Source: a virus. From it: a stretch of 64,000 bases of DNA. Made by a program: the position numbers and the translations under genes. Every line of letters begins with the position of its first letter. The first letter of the stretch is position 1. Location: the IMG/VR virus record IMGVR_UViG_3300027833_001604, positions 45,014 through 109,013 of that record; one strand, given 5' to 3'. Shown in pieces: positions 32,941 through 40,121 of the stretch. The notes beneath the pieces were generated by a model that was given only the letters and a program-made list of their open reading frames with translations, was not told the origin of the DNA and did not search any database.

Positions 32941-34042
32941 CAAGCACCAAACGTCCGTACCTTGAGAAATACTCCTCAAAACGTTCGATTTTGTCTTGCT
33001 TAGGCACTAGTTTATATTGTTGCATTGCAACTCTACTAGCCATGATAACCATTTCAGTTTCAAAGTTATCCATCATAAACCCAAGCATGTTACTAAAGCT
33101 CTTGTGATAGTTGTCCATCTTACCTGACTTCTCACCATTAATACTACGATCACGTAGTTCATAACACATTGAAGTAGCTAGTGCATACTTGGCACTAATT
33201 TCTGTAGACTTCATTGTCTTAACTTTACCATCCAATACTTCAACTGGATCTGGTAAGTCACCTGCAATCTTACGGTGTGCCATAAACTTAACAGCAACTC
33301 CTTCGCCAACACAACCTGCAACCAAATCTGTTTGCAAGCCTTCTGCAAGGTCATCTGCATCTTCAATTAGTTCTGAAGTAAATGTCCATGCACGTGGTGT
33401 AGCAAATCCACGTGAACTTGACGCTGGATCAAAGTTGTAAAGATCGCCTTTAGCGAATGAAAGGTAACCAACAACATCTGCGTCTACCTTATTCATTACA
33501 GCCCATGACAACCAATCTTGGAAATCAACACGTAGTTCAAAGTGAACAAAGCGATTCTCAAGTGGCTTAGGCATTCTGTAAGTAACACCTTTGTCAGTTT
33601 CTCTATTACCTGCGGCAATCATTACTACATTGTCTGGTAGCTTGTATTGTCCAATGCGTCGATTAAGAATCAACTGATAACCTGCAGCTTGCACACTAGG
33701 GGCTGCTGAGTTCATCTCGTCTAGGAATACAATAACTGTATCGTATTGTGCGGCAAGTTCTTCACTTGGCAAGTCTGCTGGTGGTAGCCATTGCATAACA
33801 CCTGTTTCCATATTTGGCACAGGATAACCACGCAAATCAGTTGGCTCAAACAATGCAAGACGCATGTCAATAACATGTGTTTTACCAAGTGCACCTGAGT
33901 CACCAATTTGTTTAACTAGTTCTGATTTTCCAATTCCTGGAGGACCCCATAAAAACACAGGACGCTTCTTTTTAAAAGCTCGTGTAATAAGGGTAGTTGC
34001 TTCACTAATCTTAACGGTACGTGTTTCTGATATAGTTGACAT
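32933..34042 (-). CDS. MoxR-family AAA+ ATPase
   Basis: Walker A GPPGIGKS (residues 33-40), Walker B VIVFLDEMNSA, sensor 1 AAGNRETDKG and RMPKPLENRF (Arg finger region) are in the right order and spacing for the MoxR group. The length of 369 aa is normal. AGGAAG precedes the ATG and a promoter lies 35 bp upstream. MoxR ATPases act as chaperones that insert cofactors or remodel complexes with VWA partners, matching the gene at 31333. Confidence 0.9.
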   Translation of the reverse strand: MSTISETRTVKISEATTLITRAFKKKRPVFLWGPPGIGKSELVKQIGDSGALGKTHVIDMRLALFEPTDLRGYPVPNMETGVMQWLPPADLPSEELAAQYDTVIVFLDEMNSAAPSVQAAGYQLILNRRIGQYKLPDNVVMIAAGNRETDKGVTYRMPKPLENRFVHFELRVDFQDWLSWAVMNKVDADVVGYLSFAKGDLYNFDPASSSRGFATPRAWTFTSELIEDADDLAEGLQTDLVAGCVGEGVAVKFMAHRKIAGDLPDPVEVLDGKVKTMKSTEISAKYALATSMCYELRDRSINGEKSGKMDNYHKSFSNMLGFMMDNFETEMVIMASRVAMQQYKLVPKQDKIERFEEYFSRYGRLVLDA

Positions 34043-34076
34043 TTTTTACTTCCTTTATAGTTGACTTATGTTATAC

Positions 34077-34105
34077 ATGTTACAGTAAATATTTCTACTT
34101 GTCAA
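34077..34105 (-). promoter_or_regulatory. Promoter for the MoxR operon
   Basis: TTGACA (34100-34105), a 17-nt spacer and TAACAT (34077-34082) on the - strand. It overlaps the 3' end of the 52-aa membrane protein gene region and has no AAGA-NN-TCTT repeat. Confidence 0.7.
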
Positions 34106-34109
34106 GTCT

Positions 34110-34268
34110 TTATTGACCCATTAAGTAAATTAAATTCCACCAAGTATACTGTTGGCTGTTTTCTACACCAAACATCCAAAGTGTATCAATCCATCCTAGA
34201 GCAAATAGTGTGATTAAAGTTCCACCAATTACGTCAGTTACTTTAAGGTCTTTAATTTCTTGTAACAT
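34110..34268 (-). CDS. Small membrane protein (52 aa)
   Basis: AAAAGGA is well spaced before the ATG. One membrane segment (IGGTLITLFALGWIDTLWMF) is followed by a Trp/Tyr-rich end. Promoter P5 in front is identical over 38 bp to promoter P4, so the two genes should be co-regulated. Function unknown. Confidence 0.7.
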   Translation of the reverse strand: MLQEIKDLKVTDVIGGTLITLFALGWIDTLWMFGVENSQQYTWWNLIYLMGQ

Positions 34269-34299
34269 GCTTTATTCCTTTTGTTTAACTTATACTACT

Positions 34300-34328
34300 A
34301 TTATACGGCAAGATGTCTTACTTGTCAA
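34300..34328 (-). promoter_or_regulatory. Promoter P5 with operator-like inverted repeat
   Basis: TTGACA (34323-34328), a 17-nt spacer with AAGACATCTT, and TATAAT (34300-34305) on the - strand. Positions 34299-34336 are the exact reverse complement of 3308-3345. Confidence 0.9.
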
Positions 34329-34342
34329 CCTTTTTAGTCAAG

Positions 34343-34366
34343 AAAAAACCCTTGTATTACAAGGGT
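34343..34366 (-). terminator. Rho-independent terminator after the Smr gene
   Basis: On the - strand ACCCTTG and CAAGGGT (outer ends 34366 and 34348) close a 5-nt loop and are followed by TTTTTT. It separates the Smr/nitroreductase transcripts from promoter P5. Confidence 0.85.
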
Positions 34367-34397
34367 ATGTAATTTTATTTGAATTTATTTTAGGGTA

Positions 34398-34715
34398 TTA
34401 AGTGTTAAATTTTGCAACTAACTTAGCTAAATCATCTGCTGTTGCCAATCTACTTGGTTTTGGAGCAGATGTATGCTGTTGTTGTTGATTTTTCTTTAAC
34501 TTAACTATAAAAGATCCTGTGTTCTGTCCATCTTGTTCAACTGCTACTGTCAATGGATTTCCGTTAACCCAGCCTTTGATTTCTTCTGACATTTTACCAT
34601 GTCCTGTAATTACAATAATCTTTTTAAATCCTTTTGCGTATGATAACTCAACATTATCATTAAATTGTTTCCATGCATCGTGGACTTTATATCCGTGTAA
34701 GTCTAATTTTCTCAT
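34398..34715 (-). CDS. Smr-domain protein (MutS2 C-terminal type)
   Basis: LDLHGYKVHDAWKQF at the start and IIVITGHGK in the middle are the DLHG and TGHG motifs of the Smr domain. Smr domains nick DNA or RNA, or bind branched nucleic acid. The domain fills residues 1-75; a Gln-rich linker and short tail follow. A free-standing Smr protein of 105 aa in a phage could act in recombination or in RNA decay. Confidence 0.85.
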   Translation of the reverse strand: MRKLDLHGYKVHDAWKQFNDNVELSYAKGFKKIIVITGHGKMSEEIKGWVNGNPLTVAVEQDGQNTGSFIVKLKKNQQQQHTSAPKPSRLATADDLAKLVAKFNT

Positions 34716-34936
34716 ATTTCTCTTTTGTTAAATTGTTTAAAAACTACACCGGTCTTTATTACAAATTCCATGCCGTGTGCGTTTCCAACATATACTCCGG
34801 TTTTAGTTCTACTAAACCAAAGTGGAACTCCATTGAGTAATACTCTAATGGAGTCTTTGTTAATGCCAACGATTGTTCCGTCAGCAGTGCTTTCGTGATC
34901 TGTGCAATAAACTTCTACTACATCATCTAATTTCAT
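34712..34936 (-). CDS. Hypothetical protein, SH3-like (74 aa)
   Basis: It is short and all-beta: VVEVYCTDHESTADGTIVGI, SIRVLLNGVPLWFSRT and MEFVIKTG. This suggests a small SH3-like barrel; no family is certain. It overlaps its neighbours by 4 bp on both sides (ATGA-type junctions), so it is in one operon with the nitroreductase and Smr genes. Confidence 0.65.
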   Translation of the reverse strand: MKLDDVVEVYCTDHESTADGTIVGINKDSIRVLLNGVPLWFSRTKTGVYVGNAHGMEFVIKTGVVFKQFNKREI

Positions 34937-35595
34937 TTTGTTAACCAGTTAATATATACACTTTGATCTGGTCGTAGTGCATTTGCACGTTCATTAGTTG
35001 GGAATATTTTTTGTTTATTAGTTCTTGGATCAAGGTATGTAGTTGCTTCATTGTCGCTATATCCAATACCTAATAATACTGTAGGCTCAGTTGGATCTTC
35101 AACTCCAGGATTCAATATTGCTGCAATTTTCCTTTTGCTGCCTTCTATTTCGTTCATACAACCACAGTAGCCTGTGCTGAGTCCACGTGATGCTGCACTC
35201 CATACCATAAAGCTACTTGCAATACCTATTTCTAAGTTAGACATTCTATGAAAAAAGCCTTGTGCATGTGCTCCTTCATATTGAGTGTATTCTTCATCTT
35301 CAACAGGCGGTCTAGGCGTAAACGCTAACAACCATGGAGCCAAAGTCTGTGGATTACCAAAGTCTGTAGCTACAGTTCTTTCACTGTCGCGGTGTGTGTT
35401 TTCAAATATTGCATGCCTTGCCTCTGGATCGCTCCAGTCTAATATTTTAATAGTGTATGGCATTGTTGATTGTTTACTTGGCGCATGTTTGTGCAAGTCA
35501 TCTATCATAGATTGTATGGTTTCTTTTGTTACTTCTTTGTCGGCCCAAGCAAACGTTGTGCTTCGGTTTTCTAACATTTCATTCCACTGTGTCAT
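34933..35595 (-). CDS. Nitroreductase-family flavoprotein
   Basis: The N-terminus has a short recognition segment (RSTTFAWADKEV). The C-terminal half has GIASSFMVWSAASRGLSTGYCG and PTVLLGIGYSDN, the typical FMN-binding helix and strand of the nitroreductase fold. The length is 220 aa, normal for the family. Substrates range from nitro compounds to flavins and dehalogenation substrates. It is the first gene of its operon. Confidence 0.8.
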   Translation of the reverse strand: MTQWNEMLENRSTTFAWADKEVTKETIQSMIDDLHKHAPSKQSTMPYTIKILDWSDPEARHAIFENTHRDSERTVATDFGNPQTLAPWLLAFTPRPPVEDEEYTQYEGAHAQGFFHRMSNLEIGIASSFMVWSAASRGLSTGYCGCMNEIEGSKRKIAAILNPGVEDPTEPTVLLGIGYSDNEATTYLDPRTNKQKIFPTNERANALRPDQSVYINWLTK

Positions 35596-35620
35596 TGTAG
35601 TTCTCCTTATATCGAACCTT

Positions 35621-35648
35621 ATATTACACTCTCTAAATAAGTGTGCAA
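35621..35648 (-). promoter_or_regulatory. Promoter candidate for the nitroreductase operon
   Basis: On the - strand TTGCAC (35643-35648), 16 nt and TAATAT (35621-35626), then AAGGAG before the ATG at 35595. Confidence 0.5.
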
Positions 35649-35669
35649 TATTGTTATATTCTATAGTAT

Positions 35670-36002
35670 TTAGCCTTTTCCTTTAAGCCAACCCTCGGTT
35701 CCTGCTAATCTTGCCATAAAGGCATCTTTTTCGCTGAACAATACCATATCCTTTTTGTCTATATAATAAGGATGCTTCATTTTGCTTTGTAAATCCATTA
35801 GGTTTCCTGCTAGTTTTCCAGGTGTTTCAACTGTCCAACTTCTGCATTTCTTTTTTAATAGGTTGACACCTTTTTTTGTTAACCTAAGAGAGCTCGGCGT
35901 TTGAAATAAAAGTCTAGCACTATTACCTACTATTGTTACGTTGGGTAATAACTTTGCTAATATTTCATTTTGTATCGATTTGATCTCTGGTAACTTTTTC
36001 AC
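35670..36002 (-). CDS. Hypothetical protein (110 aa)
   Basis: It is basic and alpha/beta. The middle has LRLTKKGVNLLKKKCRSW; the end has MKHPYYIDKKDMVLFSEKDA and a Gly/Lys tail. It looks like a nucleic-acid-binding small protein, but no family is recognised. Its start lies inside the 3' end of the next upstream gene (38-bp overlap). Confidence 0.7.
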   Translation of the reverse strand: MKKLPEIKSIQNEILAKLLPNVTIVGNSARLLFQTPSSLRLTKKGVNLLKKKCRSWTVETPGKLAGNLMDLQSKMKHPYYIDKKDMVLFSEKDAFMARLAGTEGWLKGKG

Positions 36003-36267
36003 CTTCTAATAACCTTACTACAGTAAATGATTCCGTATTGAATTTCTTATTCAATCTATCTGCTAAATTAAAAGCATGGCCACTGTTACTAAAGCTAACT
36101 TTTTTATACTTAGGTCCTGGATAGTTCACCAGTGTATTCATTGTTCTGAGGTTAATTGGTTTATTGTTATGGTAAACTGCATATATTGCCTGGGCGTCTA
36201 AGATTTGTTCTGTATTATAATTCTTATCAACTATTTCTAACATAATGTTTGGTTTAGGTCTTGCCAT
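35965..36267 (-). CDS. Small protein of a type seen in T4-like marine phages (100 aa)
   Basis: MARPKPNIMLEIVD, AIYAVYHNNKPINLRTMN, YPGPKYKKVSFSNSGHA and LADRLNKKF form a pattern I associate with conserved unknown proteins of cyanomyoviruses. Function unknown. A GGAG ribosome site precedes the ATG. It supports the T4-like assignment of the genome. Confidence 0.75.
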   Translation of the reverse strand: MARPKPNIMLEIVDKNYNTEQILDAQAIYAVYHNNKPINLRTMNTLVNYPGPKYKKVSFSNSGHAFNLADRLNKKFNTESFTVVRLLEGEKVTRDQIDTK

Positions 36268-36322
36268 ATGATTTAATTCTCCGTTGTATGTATTTATACA
36301 ATTAGGCGAATTAAGTGCTGTT

Positions 36323-36706
36323 TTATTGATTAATTAACCTAAAATTGACTCCTGAGTAAATGTTACAGGTTATATTGTTTTCCTGGTTAACAATAACAAT
36401 ACTGAACTCTCCTGTATCGTCATTTAATGCCAAAACTATCTCACTAAACACTTCTGTTCCCATTGCTGCCGTGCCTTGTGCAATAGGCAGTTGTCCACGT
36501 TGGTAAAGTATAGCTTGAACCATAGCAGTATCTGTGCATGGCACATCTCTATTAATTCTATAGATTTGAGGTAGAGTAGGTTCTTCTGGTAGAGTTTCAA
36601 TTTGCTCTGCTGAAAGGGATAGTTCGTGTCCTGCTTTAGTATTTGATGCGAATACCATTAATGTGATAATCATTGCTATTGATACTAGTGTTCCTTTAAT
36701 TGTCAT
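36323..36706 (-). CDS. Exported hypothetical protein (127 aa)
   Basis: The N-terminal signal peptide (GTLVSIAMIITLMVFASNTKA with cleavage after NTKA) is clear. The mature ~100 residues include two Cys (VPCTDTAM and ITCNIYSG), which could form a disulfide in the periplasm. No family recognised. The start lies 11 bp inside the previous gene. Confidence 0.75.
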   Translation of the reverse strand: MTIKGTLVSIAMIITLMVFASNTKAGHELSLSAEQIETLPEEPTLPQIYRINRDVPCTDTAMVQAILYQRGQLPIAQGTAAMGTEVFSEIVLALNDDTGEFSIVIVNQENNITCNIYSGVNFRLINQ

Positions 36707-37148
36707 CTTTTTTTGCCTTTTTTAATTGTAAGTTCATATCCCATTCTGTAAAGTATGGGCCTTGATATTCATATTTGTCTACTGTCTCTAATTTAGGACA
36801 ATATGCGTGTTGCCATCCCATGCCGTGATATCTTAGTATGTAGTAGCCTGCTGCATAAACAACTTTACCATTGTCTGTCTTACGAAACAATGGTAGTGTT
36901 TCATGCTCAACTGGTATTACTACACTACTATTAGTAGGATATCCGTTAAGTGATTGGCTTTCAGCTTTACTTTCTATGTTACGTTCTGCGGTTTTAAATC
37001 CATCTAACGTATCAAGTGTGGTTGTGCTTTTGTCACGTTGATCAAAGAATTCATATAAGTTGCCGTGTTTTCGTATAGTTCCTATTTTATTAGAACTAGC
37101 CTCCACAATCCAGAACTTATCTTTAACTAACTCTTTGGTTGTAAACAT
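36696..37148 (-). CDS. Hypothetical protein (150 aa)
   Basis: The start at 37148 (MFTTKELVKDKFW) lies just downstream of the CDGSH gene's stop; a longer frame would overlap that gene. The protein is beta-rich with Tyr/Trp clusters (VVYAAGYYILRYHGMGWQHA, YQGPYFTEWDMN), of a kind seen in T4-like marine phages. Not named. Confidence 0.7.
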   Translation of the reverse strand: MFTTKELVKDKFWIVEASSNKIGTIRKHGNLYEFFDQRDKSTTTLDTLDGFKTAERNIESKAESQSLNGYPTNSSVVIPVEHETLPLFRKTDNGKVVYAAGYYILRYHGMGWQHAYCPKLETVDKYEYQGPYFTEWDMNLQLKKAKKDDN

Positions 37149-37153
37149 TTTAT

Positions 37154-37492
37154 TTACAGACTCTTGTGTGTGTTGTCGCAAATTGGATGTTCATTACTTT
37201 TCCCACACCAACATGCACTTCCTACTCGTTTAACTTCAGTGATATTTGCCATACGAAAACTTCTAAAGCCATTAGCTTTTGTATCCCATACACTCATTAC
37301 TTCTTCGTTAATCTTACGAATCTTTTCTTGTGTCATTGGTTCTTTTTTAGTAGCAGGTGGCAATACACTTATACTAAGTGTGCAATTCATAACACGCTGA
37401 TCGCCATTAATTTTATTAAATGTAACTTCCATAATGTTATTTTTTAGTTTACGCTCTAACTCATCACGTTCAATAATTAACTCAGATGACAT
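37154..37492 (-). CDS. SH3-like domain fused to a CDGSH-type iron-sulfur motif (112 aa)
   Basis: The start at 37492 follows GGGAGG. Residues ~20-45 and 75-88 (MEVTFNKINGDQRVMNCTLS, later SVWDTKANGFRSFRMANI) match a small SH3-like phage domain (DUF2693-type). The last 20 residues give CWCGKSNEHPICDNTH, which fits the CDGSH consensus C-x-C-x2-S-x3-P-x-C-D-(G)-x-H exactly in its three Cys and one His ligands, with Asn in place of Gly. CDGSH domains bind a labile 2Fe-2S cluster. A phage protein with this fusion is unusual. Confidence 0.75.
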   Translation of the reverse strand: MSSELIIERDELERKLKNNIMEVTFNKINGDQRVMNCTLSISVLPPATKKEPMTQEKIRKINEEVMSVWDTKANGFRSFRMANITEVKRVGSACWCGKSNEHPICDNTHKSL

Positions 37493-37664
37493 GTCCTGCC
37501 TCCCTAATTCTACGTTTCCATGCACCACCTTGTTTTTGCTCTTCGAGCTGTAGCCTAACCCATTGTAGTGTTGGCTCCTTGATGTGTGGTTCGATGGTAG
37601 GGTTAACTTCCATTGATTGGATTAGTTGTGAAATTTGTGTTTCTGTTAAACCATTTAATGTCAT
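37482..37664 (-). CDS. Small phage protein (60 aa)
   Basis: MTLNGLTETQISQLIQSMEV followed by a basic helix (LQWVRLQLEEQKQGG). Its end overlaps the start of the CDGSH gene by 11 bp. It is similar in style to small proteins of T4-like marine phages. Function unknown. Confidence 0.7.
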   Translation of the reverse strand: MTLNGLTETQISQLIQSMEVNPTIEPHIKEPTLQWVRLQLEEQKQGGAWKRRIREAGHVI

Positions 37665-37679
37665 ATTATTATCCTCTTG

Positions 37680-38222
37680 TTAAAGTATGTGTGCATGTTC
37701 CAATGCTTCATAGCCAAACCATGCAGCAAAAATTAAGAAAGCATATCGTGTTATTGTAAATAGCTCTCTGGTGTGTTTATATTTTTCTAATACCTTGTAT
37801 AATGACGCTACTACAATTACTGCAATACCGGCACCTGTCCAACTTACTTGCTCACTTGGTGAGAACATGAATGTAAATATTTCCATGCTTTCTCTAAAGA
37901 ATATAAACCATACAGTAAACATTCCTGCCCAAAATGTAGCAGTATTATCTGCAATTGCTTGAACATGTCCTTTGATATGTGCTGGTAAATTATTACTTGT
38001 AAAAAACAAGTAAAGCATTAATCCACTTAATATGGCATACATTGCCACTTCGTAGTCTTCTAGGAATTCACCTAGTAGCATTCCACCTGCTAGTCCACTT
38101 ACTAGACCAATTGCTCCTGCTGAAATCATTTTTTTATTTACTGATACTGTTGCTGTAATCATAAACAGTAAAAACATCATTTCGAGAGCTTCTCGCCCTA
38201 CATATACAAAACTTGCTAACAT
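37680..38222 (-). CDS. FTR1/EfeU-family iron permease-like membrane protein
   Basis: Two R-E-x-x-E motifs, VGREALEMMF near the N-terminus and FFRESMEIFTF in the middle, are the iron-binding signatures of the FTR1 oxidase-dependent iron transporter family. Six hydrophobic segments can be counted in 180 aa. The family is usually 250-280 aa, so this is a reduced form keeping both motifs. It would move ferric/ferrous iron across the inner membrane. It lies between the RNase H-like gene and the CDGSH-type protein gene. Confidence 0.8.
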   Translation of the reverse strand: MLASFVYVGREALEMMFLLFMITATVSVNKKMISAGAIGLVSGLAGGMLLGEFLEDYEVAMYAILSGLMLYLFFTSNNLPAHIKGHVQAIADNTATFWAGMFTVWFIFFRESMEIFTFMFSPSEQVSWTGAGIAVIVVASLYKVLEKYKHTRELFTITRYAFLIFAAWFGYEALEHAHIL

Positions 38223-38225
38223 ATA

Positions 38226-39218
38226 TTATCCTCCATATGATTTGTTTAGATACTCTGCATGATCAGTTGCTCGTTCGCTTAGTCTCACCATATCCCATTT
38301 ACCACATAGTTTCATAAAGTGTATGCCTACTTGTGACTTGCTTTCCTTTTGCACTTGCTCAACAATAGCATTATCAAGCTCTGTTTTAATATAGTCAGGT
38401 TGTGCTGTAAGATCAATAATGTGCATGTTACGTTGATAGTCTTCCAACACACGATGCTCTTCACCATTATGATCAGTCCAACGCTGTAGCATAAAGTTAT
38501 TCCAGTTATAGCCTTTGTTGTCTTTATCAGCAAATGCTTCTAACATACCTACTTTGTTCTTAGTGCCTTTCTTACGAGCACCTGGACATGCACTAAACAC
38601 ATTGTCACTAGTGTCGCCTCGTATACACTTCTCAAACAACAACCACTGTGGGTCGCCTAGTTGTTTAGGCTCTTTAGTTTTCTTGTCCATAACAACTTTG
38701 CCGTTATCATCAAAGATACCTTCAGTTGTAATAAGATTACCTGTAATGCCATTATATTGTGTTACGTTTTCATTAAGCAATTGATAAAAGTCACTGTCAC
38801 TACTTACAATGCAATGCTTGTCATTAGGATGATTCTGTATCCAACGTGCAATAAAGTCATCTGCTTCGCACTGTTTGTTTTGCAACACTGTGCAATTAGT
38901 TCGCTTCTCAAAGAATACCTTCAGTTCATCAAATGCTTCCCAAAACATACGATCTTCTTCTTGCTCATGAACAGTAAGTGCCGCACGTGCAGCCGCTCTA
39001 TTCTTCTTGTAGGGTTCGTATGCGTCTTTACGCCAGCTACGACCTTCTAAGCATAGCACAATATGACTACCATTCTGGTTACGCCATACTTTATTAATGC
39101 TATTAAACATAATATGGAATGCCATACCTACTTTATCTTTTGGGTCTGCTCCACGCTGAACTACGTGCCTAGCACGAAAAAACATATTCGCTGCGTCTAC
39201 TAAAATATAACTCAACAT
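38226..39218 (-). CDS. T4 RNase H-like 5'-3' exonuclease (FEN family)
   Basis: The start at 39218 follows AAGGAGAAT; the frame is open 55 codons further but overlaps other genes. Metal-binding motifs are in order: LVDAANMFFRARH, CEADDFIARW, SSDSDFYQLL and RGDTSDNVFSACPG. The length of 330 aa is close to T4 Rnh (305). It removes RNA primers and flaps on the lagging strand. Its operon is driven by promoter P6 with the shared operator-like repeat. Confidence 0.9.
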   Translation of the reverse strand: MLSYILVDAANMFFRARHVVQRGADPKDKVGMAFHIMFNSINKVWRNQNGSHIVLCLEGRSWRKDAYEPYKKNRAAARAALTVHEQEEDRMFWEAFDELKVFFEKRTNCTVLQNKQCEADDFIARWIQNHPNDKHCIVSSDSDFYQLLNENVTQYNGITGNLITTEGIFDDNGKVVMDKKTKEPKQLGDPQWLLFEKCIRGDTSDNVFSACPGARKKGTKNKVGMLEAFADKDNKGYNWNNFMLQRWTDHNGEEHRVLEDYQRNMHIIDLTAQPDYIKTELDNAIVEQVQKESKSQVGIHFMKLCGKWDMVRLSERATDHAEYLNKSYGG

Positions 39219-39225
39219 ATTCTCC

Positions 39226-39489
39226 TTAGATGTCTTCTGATATTTGTTTGCAAAGTGTTGTAAACCATAAGTCAACAATCTCTTCTTCGTTGTCGCCTGT
39301 ATAGCCTGCTTCAAGTAGTTGCTTAACAAATAAGTTATTCCACTCAAGTTCAAAGTATCCATCACCTGGGTTCTCTTTATCAAACTTTACTTCTAATACT
39401 TTAACATACGGCTTGCCTTTAGCAGTAGCTTTATCTTTATCAGACATTGTTTCTGCTTTTTTAAACAAGTTCTTAATCTTATTAATCAT
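39226..39489 (-). CDS. Small conserved phage protein next to RNase H (87 aa)
   Basis: The start at 39489 has TTGGAGAAAATT in front and overlaps the TGA of the homing-endonuclease gene (ATGA). KPYVKVLEVKFDKENPGDGY and FELEWNNLFVKQLLEAGYTG are typical of a conserved unknown protein in T4-like marine phages. Function unknown. Confidence 0.75.
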   Translation of the reverse strand: MINKIKNLFKKAETMSDKDKATAKGKPYVKVLEVKFDKENPGDGYFELEWNNLFVKQLLEAGYTGDNEEEIVDLWFTTLCKQISEDI

Positions 39490-40121
39490 AATTTTCTCCA
39501 ATTACTGTGTATATTATAAGACATCTTGAGTAGTTTGTCAAGTGATAGTTTTCTAAAGTTTAAGTCGTTACCTTTTCGATTATACCACATGTCAAACGTA
39601 TCTGTTTCCCAGAGTGCTTGTCTATTATTACTTTTCTTTGGGGCCATACTATACCATATATTCCAATAGTATTCTGCACGTTCTTTATTACCCATGCGTT
39701 TATGATAAAAGAAATTCATCCTAGGGTGTGCTCGTTGTTTAGTAGTTTCCCAAGTTTCAGCATGTTTCTGCTTATCTAATTGTTTGTATAGTTCAGGGTT
39801 ATCTGTGCGTCCTGAATACTTTCCAGTCTTGTAATTAGGGTTAGCATTGCCACCAAGAGAACCTCCATGCTCGGGTCGTTGGTTAAAGTATTCACTATTA
39901 TTCACAACATCAAACTTTTTACTATAGAATTTACACATATCTTTAAATCTTTTTTCATTATTAGATTCAAAAAGTATTTCAGTATCATAATCGTATCCAT
40001 GTAGATCTAAATGTTTTAACCAACCTACGCTTGATCCGTTATAAACATTTAAATCTCTAGTGGTTTGTCCTAAGTATTTCTTTCCAGTTTTTCTGTGTGT
40101 GAAATGATATAGTTTTACCAA
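39486..40121 (-). CDS. GIY-YIG homing endonuclease-like protein (TTG start)
   Basis: The start is placed at TTG 40121 because GGGAG lies 8 nt upstream; an upstream TTG (40136) is in frame but sits inside that ribosome site. KLYHFTHRKTGKKYLGQTT carries GIY- and YIG-like elements. NPNYKTGKYSGR resembles the NUMOD3 DNA-binding motif. At 211 aa it is a free-standing Seg-type endonuclease. It overlaps the metK stop by 7 bp, suggesting insertion between metK and the RNase H operon. Confidence 0.75.
   Translation of the reverse strand: MVKLYHFTHRKTGKKYLGQTTRDLNVYNGSSVGWLKHLDLHGYDYDTEILFESNNEKRFKDMCKFYSKKFDVVNNSEYFNQRPEHGGSLGGNANPNYKTGKYSGRTDNPELYKQLDKQKHAETWETTKQRAHPRMNFFYHKRMGNKERAEYYWNIWYSMAPKKSNNRQALWETDTFDMWYNRKGNDLNFRKLSLDKLLKMSYNIHSNWRKL
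39513..39541 (-). promoter_or_regulatory. Promoter P6 with operator-like repeat overlapping the -10 box
   Basis: TTGACA (39536-39541), a 17-nt spacer and TATAAT (39513-39518) on the - strand. AAGATGTCTT spans the end of the spacer and the first base of the -10 box. It lies in the coding 3' end of the GIY-YIG gene. Confidence 0.8.

Noticed and set aside
35285-35686. 133-aa + strand ORF opposite the nitroreductase
   Set aside because: Shadow frame; the nitroreductase motifs and ribosome site are on the other strand.
38661-39050. 129-aa + strand ORF opposite the RNase H-like gene
   Set aside because: Shadow of a gene with all FEN-family motifs; hydrophobic composition is typical for antisense frames here.
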